DNA from: Amphimedon queenslandica
Lineage: Eukaryota > Porifera > Demospongiae > Haplosclerida > Niphatidae
Length of the DNA: 35,201 nucleotides
Assembly: GCF_000090795.2 (NCBI RefSeq)
Contig: NW_003546302.1
Span: 92,879 to 128,079 of the forward strand
Direction: 5' to 3'
Shown: piece after piece, positions 32,662 through 35,201 of the stretch
How positions within the stretch are numbered: position 1 is the stretch's first letter
Layout of the letters: each line of letters begins with the position of its first letter
Made by a program: the position numbers and the translations under genes
The notes under the pieces: generated by a model
The model's input: only the letters and a program-made list of their open reading frames with translations
The model's database searches: none
What the model was told of the DNA's origin: nothing

Positions 32662-33071
32662 AATAATGAATAGTTCAAATAATTTGTTGTCTCAATTAAT
32701 TAAAAAAAATATTTTTCAAAAATTTTTTATTTCTTTTTGTAATGCTATTTCTTATGATGTTGTCTTATAGTAATAAATTGTTATGTAATTTTATTGTACT
32801 AATTAAACCCTAAAATCAAACTACTTATGAAATTAACCATTACTAAAAACATTAAAATTTTTTGGATTTTTATGACTTCACATTATGTTATTCTCTTATA
32901 CCTTAACTAGTTGATATCATTAAAAAATGAACAGACACGACCACTGAGTGATAAATGTTTATTTAAGGTCACGTTTTGGAAGTTTATGTGGCACTATAGC
33001 TATAGTTTCCATCGATAGGGTTTCTGTTTACAAGTTCTTGTGTGAGCCTGATTATACATGCATAACTAAAA

Positions 33072-33135
33072 AAATTTGTATTAATTAAGAAAAGGTAGTT
33101 TTGTCAAAAATTTAAAGAAACAAGGGGGTTAAATA
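33072..33135 (+). repeat. Third, weaker copy of the 32589 repeat
   Basis: Has aattaagaaaaggtagttttgt, then an A/T run, aaagaaacaagggggtt, in the same order and orientation as 32589-32661, about 480 bases downstream. More diverged than the other pair. Confidence 0.5.
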
Positions 33136-33943
33136 AGAGTAATGCAGACAAACACCATTACTTGTCTGCTTTTAACCAGCATTGCTGTCATGACTCTTCA
33201 TATACTCAAATATGGGAGTGCAGAGTGCGAATTTTGCTATAAACCTGGACTTTTCATGGATGTATTTGTAACTTTTCATCATCTGCAACACCCAACTTTT
33301 GGAGAAGATACTCGTTACAAAATGTTTCTGAATAAAGTCTACAGTAGGACATCAGCAGAACATCGACTGTCATTAACTGCTCAAAATCATACAAAGGCTC
33401 CCTTTTCCTACAAGTGTTAAACATGCATAATGTAATGGTCCAGTGTGATGAGTCCCACATATGGAGCTTTGTGTTTTCACTAGTAAAGGTCAGAGAAACA
33501 GAGGAAGTACCTCCTGTCTTAACTGGAACACAACTTATGTACTTCTGGATCAAATTTCTTCACACAGTTTGGACGACGTTCCATTAATACATGTGAGGAG
33601 TCCAAATCATTTTATTTTAATAAAGTGATTTTAGTTTCCAGCTGCATACTTTCCTATTAACCTCAATTGTGCGAGTGACATCTCTACTAATAACTCAGCA
33701 CAATATCCACAGACTATTTTTTAAATGCAGTAATCAAGTTTTCATTGTAGTAATTTCATCTTGGTATGTTCAGCTACTTCAGGTAGAGAAAGTATTAATG
33801 AAGATGTAGAAACCAGCCCTGAAAAGTTTCCTACATCAATAACTGATGTGTGTAATGACCTCTATAAAATATTTTACTTGATGATGACAGGGATGTTGTG
33901 GAAGATGTTATGAAGTGTGTAAAAAATTTATTGTCCTGTTTAG

Positions 33944-34114
33944 TACTGTAGACGTTGCACTAACAAAATCACTGAAAGAGAAAACTCACTCCTGTGTGAC
34001 AGTTGCCTTATTTGGTATAATTTTTGTAAGAGTTACAGAAGCTTAAATATGGTTTTCTACTTCATGCCATTTACTAGAATAATGGACTGTGATAATCATC
34101 TATCTCGACAGTAA
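33944..34114 (+). pseudogene. PHD-like zinc-finger fragment
   Basis: A 56-codon open stretch begins YCRRCTNKITERENSLLCDS and continues CLIWYNFCKSYRSLN. The spacing C-x2-C-x12-C-x2-C followed by W-Y-N-x-x-C fits a PHD-type finger (C..C ... CD.C..WYH..C), but the expected His is Asn. Such fingers occur in histone readers and in the ORF1 of many animal LINEs. The frame then runs into a tandem duplication and stops at 34112-34114. Too short to assign a parent gene. Confidence 0.35.
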
Positions 34115-34233
34115 ATGCATCTGGACCATACTGTTACAGAAGCTTAACTATGGTTTTCTACTTCATGCCATTTACTAGAATAATTGACTGTGATAATTAT
34201 CCATCTCGACAGTAAATGCATCTGGACCGTACT
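34032..34233. repeat. 101-bp tandem duplication, two units
   Basis: Units 34032-34132 and 34133-34233 differ at only about five positions (for example aaatatgg against aactatgg). It duplicates the end of the PHD-like fragment together with the following sequence, so it arose after or during loss of that frame. Confidence 0.92.
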
Positions 34234-34439
34234 GTGTAGATAATTTTATTGAAATTACCGAAAGGCATATGGTGTGACAAATTCAGCATACTGCTTTACT
34301 GAGAACTTTCATATTCCATCTTTCTTCTCACTAGATGTATTATGTTATTTAGTTTCTTTTCTTATGAAGAAATGAAAGTAAAGCTAAAGTGCCAAAAATT
34401 AATTAGATAATGAGTAATTTCTGACTAATAATAGTTCTT

Positions 34440-34895
34440 AGTTAGACTTAGAAAGACTACGTGGTGGATCTTTAAAGCAAATGCATATATTGCCATGTGG
34501 GGTTCTACCAGAGCTCTAGCATCACGGATATCTTACGGTTACCAGAGCTGTTGATGCTTCCCATTAAATTTTAGATCTTACTAGTGAAATATATTGGAGA
34601 TTTTTAACTGAGTTAGAGGCACTTTCAGTACATCTCTTTACTACTAAAAGTTGACTGTATGCTTTCGAAGAGATAAATTTGCTATGGTCAGACCAAGATC
34701 AATTGTCAAGTACTATATACCAAAGTCATAATAACTATTGGTGACTTTGAGTTAAGAACCACAGAGATCTCAAAAGGCATTGAATTTGTAAAGAAACTAA
34801 CCAGGGAGCATTTATTAGCATTGAAAGACAGTTTGCAGAAATCAGATAAAGAAATGTCATTTTTTTCGAAGCAGAACAGTCTAAATTGGAGGTGA
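34440..34895 (+). pseudogene. Unassigned coding relic
   Basis: Plus-strand frames look once-coding. They give RKTTWWIFKANAYIAMWGST, then IYWRFLTELEALSVHLFTTK, a stop, LYAFEEINLLWSDQDQLSST. After a frameshift comes a 50-codon open part (34743-34895), DFELRTTEISKGIEFVKKLT and EHLLALKDSLQKSDKEMSFF, ending in TGA. Amphipathic Leu/Lys spacing suggests helices. I recognise no family. Its link with the PHD-like fragment just upstream is only positional. A 147-codon minus-strand frame across it has low-complexity Phe/Ser/Leu composition and is judged a shadow. Confidence 0.3.
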
Positions 34896-35201
34896 TTACC
34901 TTTAGTTAGGCAGATAAGTGAAACAATTGTGGTTTTTTTACATAGAATTGTAAAACTTGGAGTAAAAATAGAATATATTTTTGTAAATAATTGAAGAAGT
35001 GGAGCCACATCAAATTTTACTTTTGACACCTTATTGGCGTTAATTACGTTTTTAAGAAAAGGTGACAAAAAAACTTTATAGCAAAAGTACTTAATATGGG
35101 TATCATTGTAAAGCTCTTCTTTCAAGGATTCTTTTAAAGTTTGAATCACAGCTATATCTCATTCTCATCAGAAGTTATGGTCAATTATAAAAATCATAGT
35201 T
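34896..35201. other. Right edge, no recognised gene
   Basis: AT-rich sequence without assignable features. The relic to its left may continue beyond the window in a decayed form. Confidence 0.35.

Larger units (their letters stand above)
31746..33943. other. Long stretch without a recognised gene
   Basis: No family is recognised. A block at 31980-32060 is GC-richer, with the palindrome-like gcgcttcgcgc. Around 33142-33553 both strands have open frames of 90-100 codons. Neither shows a known motif, so I do not call a gene. Repeat copies at 32589-32661 and 33072-33135 are listed separately. Confidence 0.4.

Noticed and set aside
33142-33553. Overlapping 92- and 99-codon frames on opposite strands
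   Set aside because: Neither shows a known domain, and the two cannot both be real. Without homology there is no basis to choose, so no gene was called.
34706-35149. 147-codon minus-strand open frame
   Set aside because: Composition is Phe/Ser/Leu/Lys-rich as expected from AT-rich DNA. The opposite strand shows a more protein-like relic, and no motif is recognisable.

Overview
The window looks like AT-rich nuclear DNA from an animal, most likely a sponge or another early-branching marine invertebrate. The grounds are the mix of mobile-element families (animal-type Helitron, ZBED-type hAT, piggyBac, Ty3/Gypsy, CR1/Jockey-like LINE, TA-flanked MITEs) and very short GT-AG introns (39, 46, 46, 55 bp) inside coding relics. 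No bacterial operon, ribosomal RNA, convincing tRNA or CRISPR array was seen. Every substantial coding segment carries stops or frameshifts, so this is a graveyard of mobile elements with at most one short proline-rich exon that could be from a host gene. All family assignments are by eye from remembered motif patterns, without database searches.

Layout, left to right. 0-2.4 kb: AT-rich DNA with a short GC-rich palindrome, then a plus-strand relic with degenerate ~38-residue repeats and an OTU-type cysteine protease domain. 2.45-5.9 kb: a nest of elements. A piggyBac copy starts at a TTAA site, has an 80-bp exact tandem duplication at its start codon, is split by a MITE, and is cut off by the 3' half of a Gypsy pol gene. 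5.9-6.1 kb: a second MITE of the same family. 6.9-7.7 kb: the 3' end of a LINE. 7.9-8.8 kb: an unrecognised relic with 15-residue repeats. 9.3-9.8 kb (minus): RecQ-like helicase fragment. 10.1-11.55 kb (minus): C-terminal half of a hAT transposase.

11.6-16.6 kb (plus): an almost full-length Helitron Rep-helicase relic with three candidate introns, and a 515-bp TA-flanked MITE in its last helicase motif. 17.97-18.2 kb (minus): coiled-coil relic. 18.6-20.6 kb (plus): a ZBED-type hAT transposase relic whose BED finger spans a 39-bp intron.

21.7-22.9 kb (minus): integrase-core relic. Just upstream in the same orientation (23.2-24.8 kb) lies a multi-exon relic that looks like a HECT-ligase-type protein. 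26.5-26.8 kb: a GC-rich proline-rich segment. 27.8-29.1 kb (minus): PIF1-like helicase followed by an OTU domain. 29.4-30.4 kb and 31.1-31.75 kb (minus): two further relics of families I recognise only by pattern. 33.9-34.9 kb: a PHD-like zinc-finger fragment, a 101-bp tandem duplication and another unassigned relic.

The genes do not form one pathway. The best candidates for something undescribed are the HECT plus integrase pair, the PIF1-OTU fusion, and the minus-strand relic with the YTDGxPxHR-type motif.
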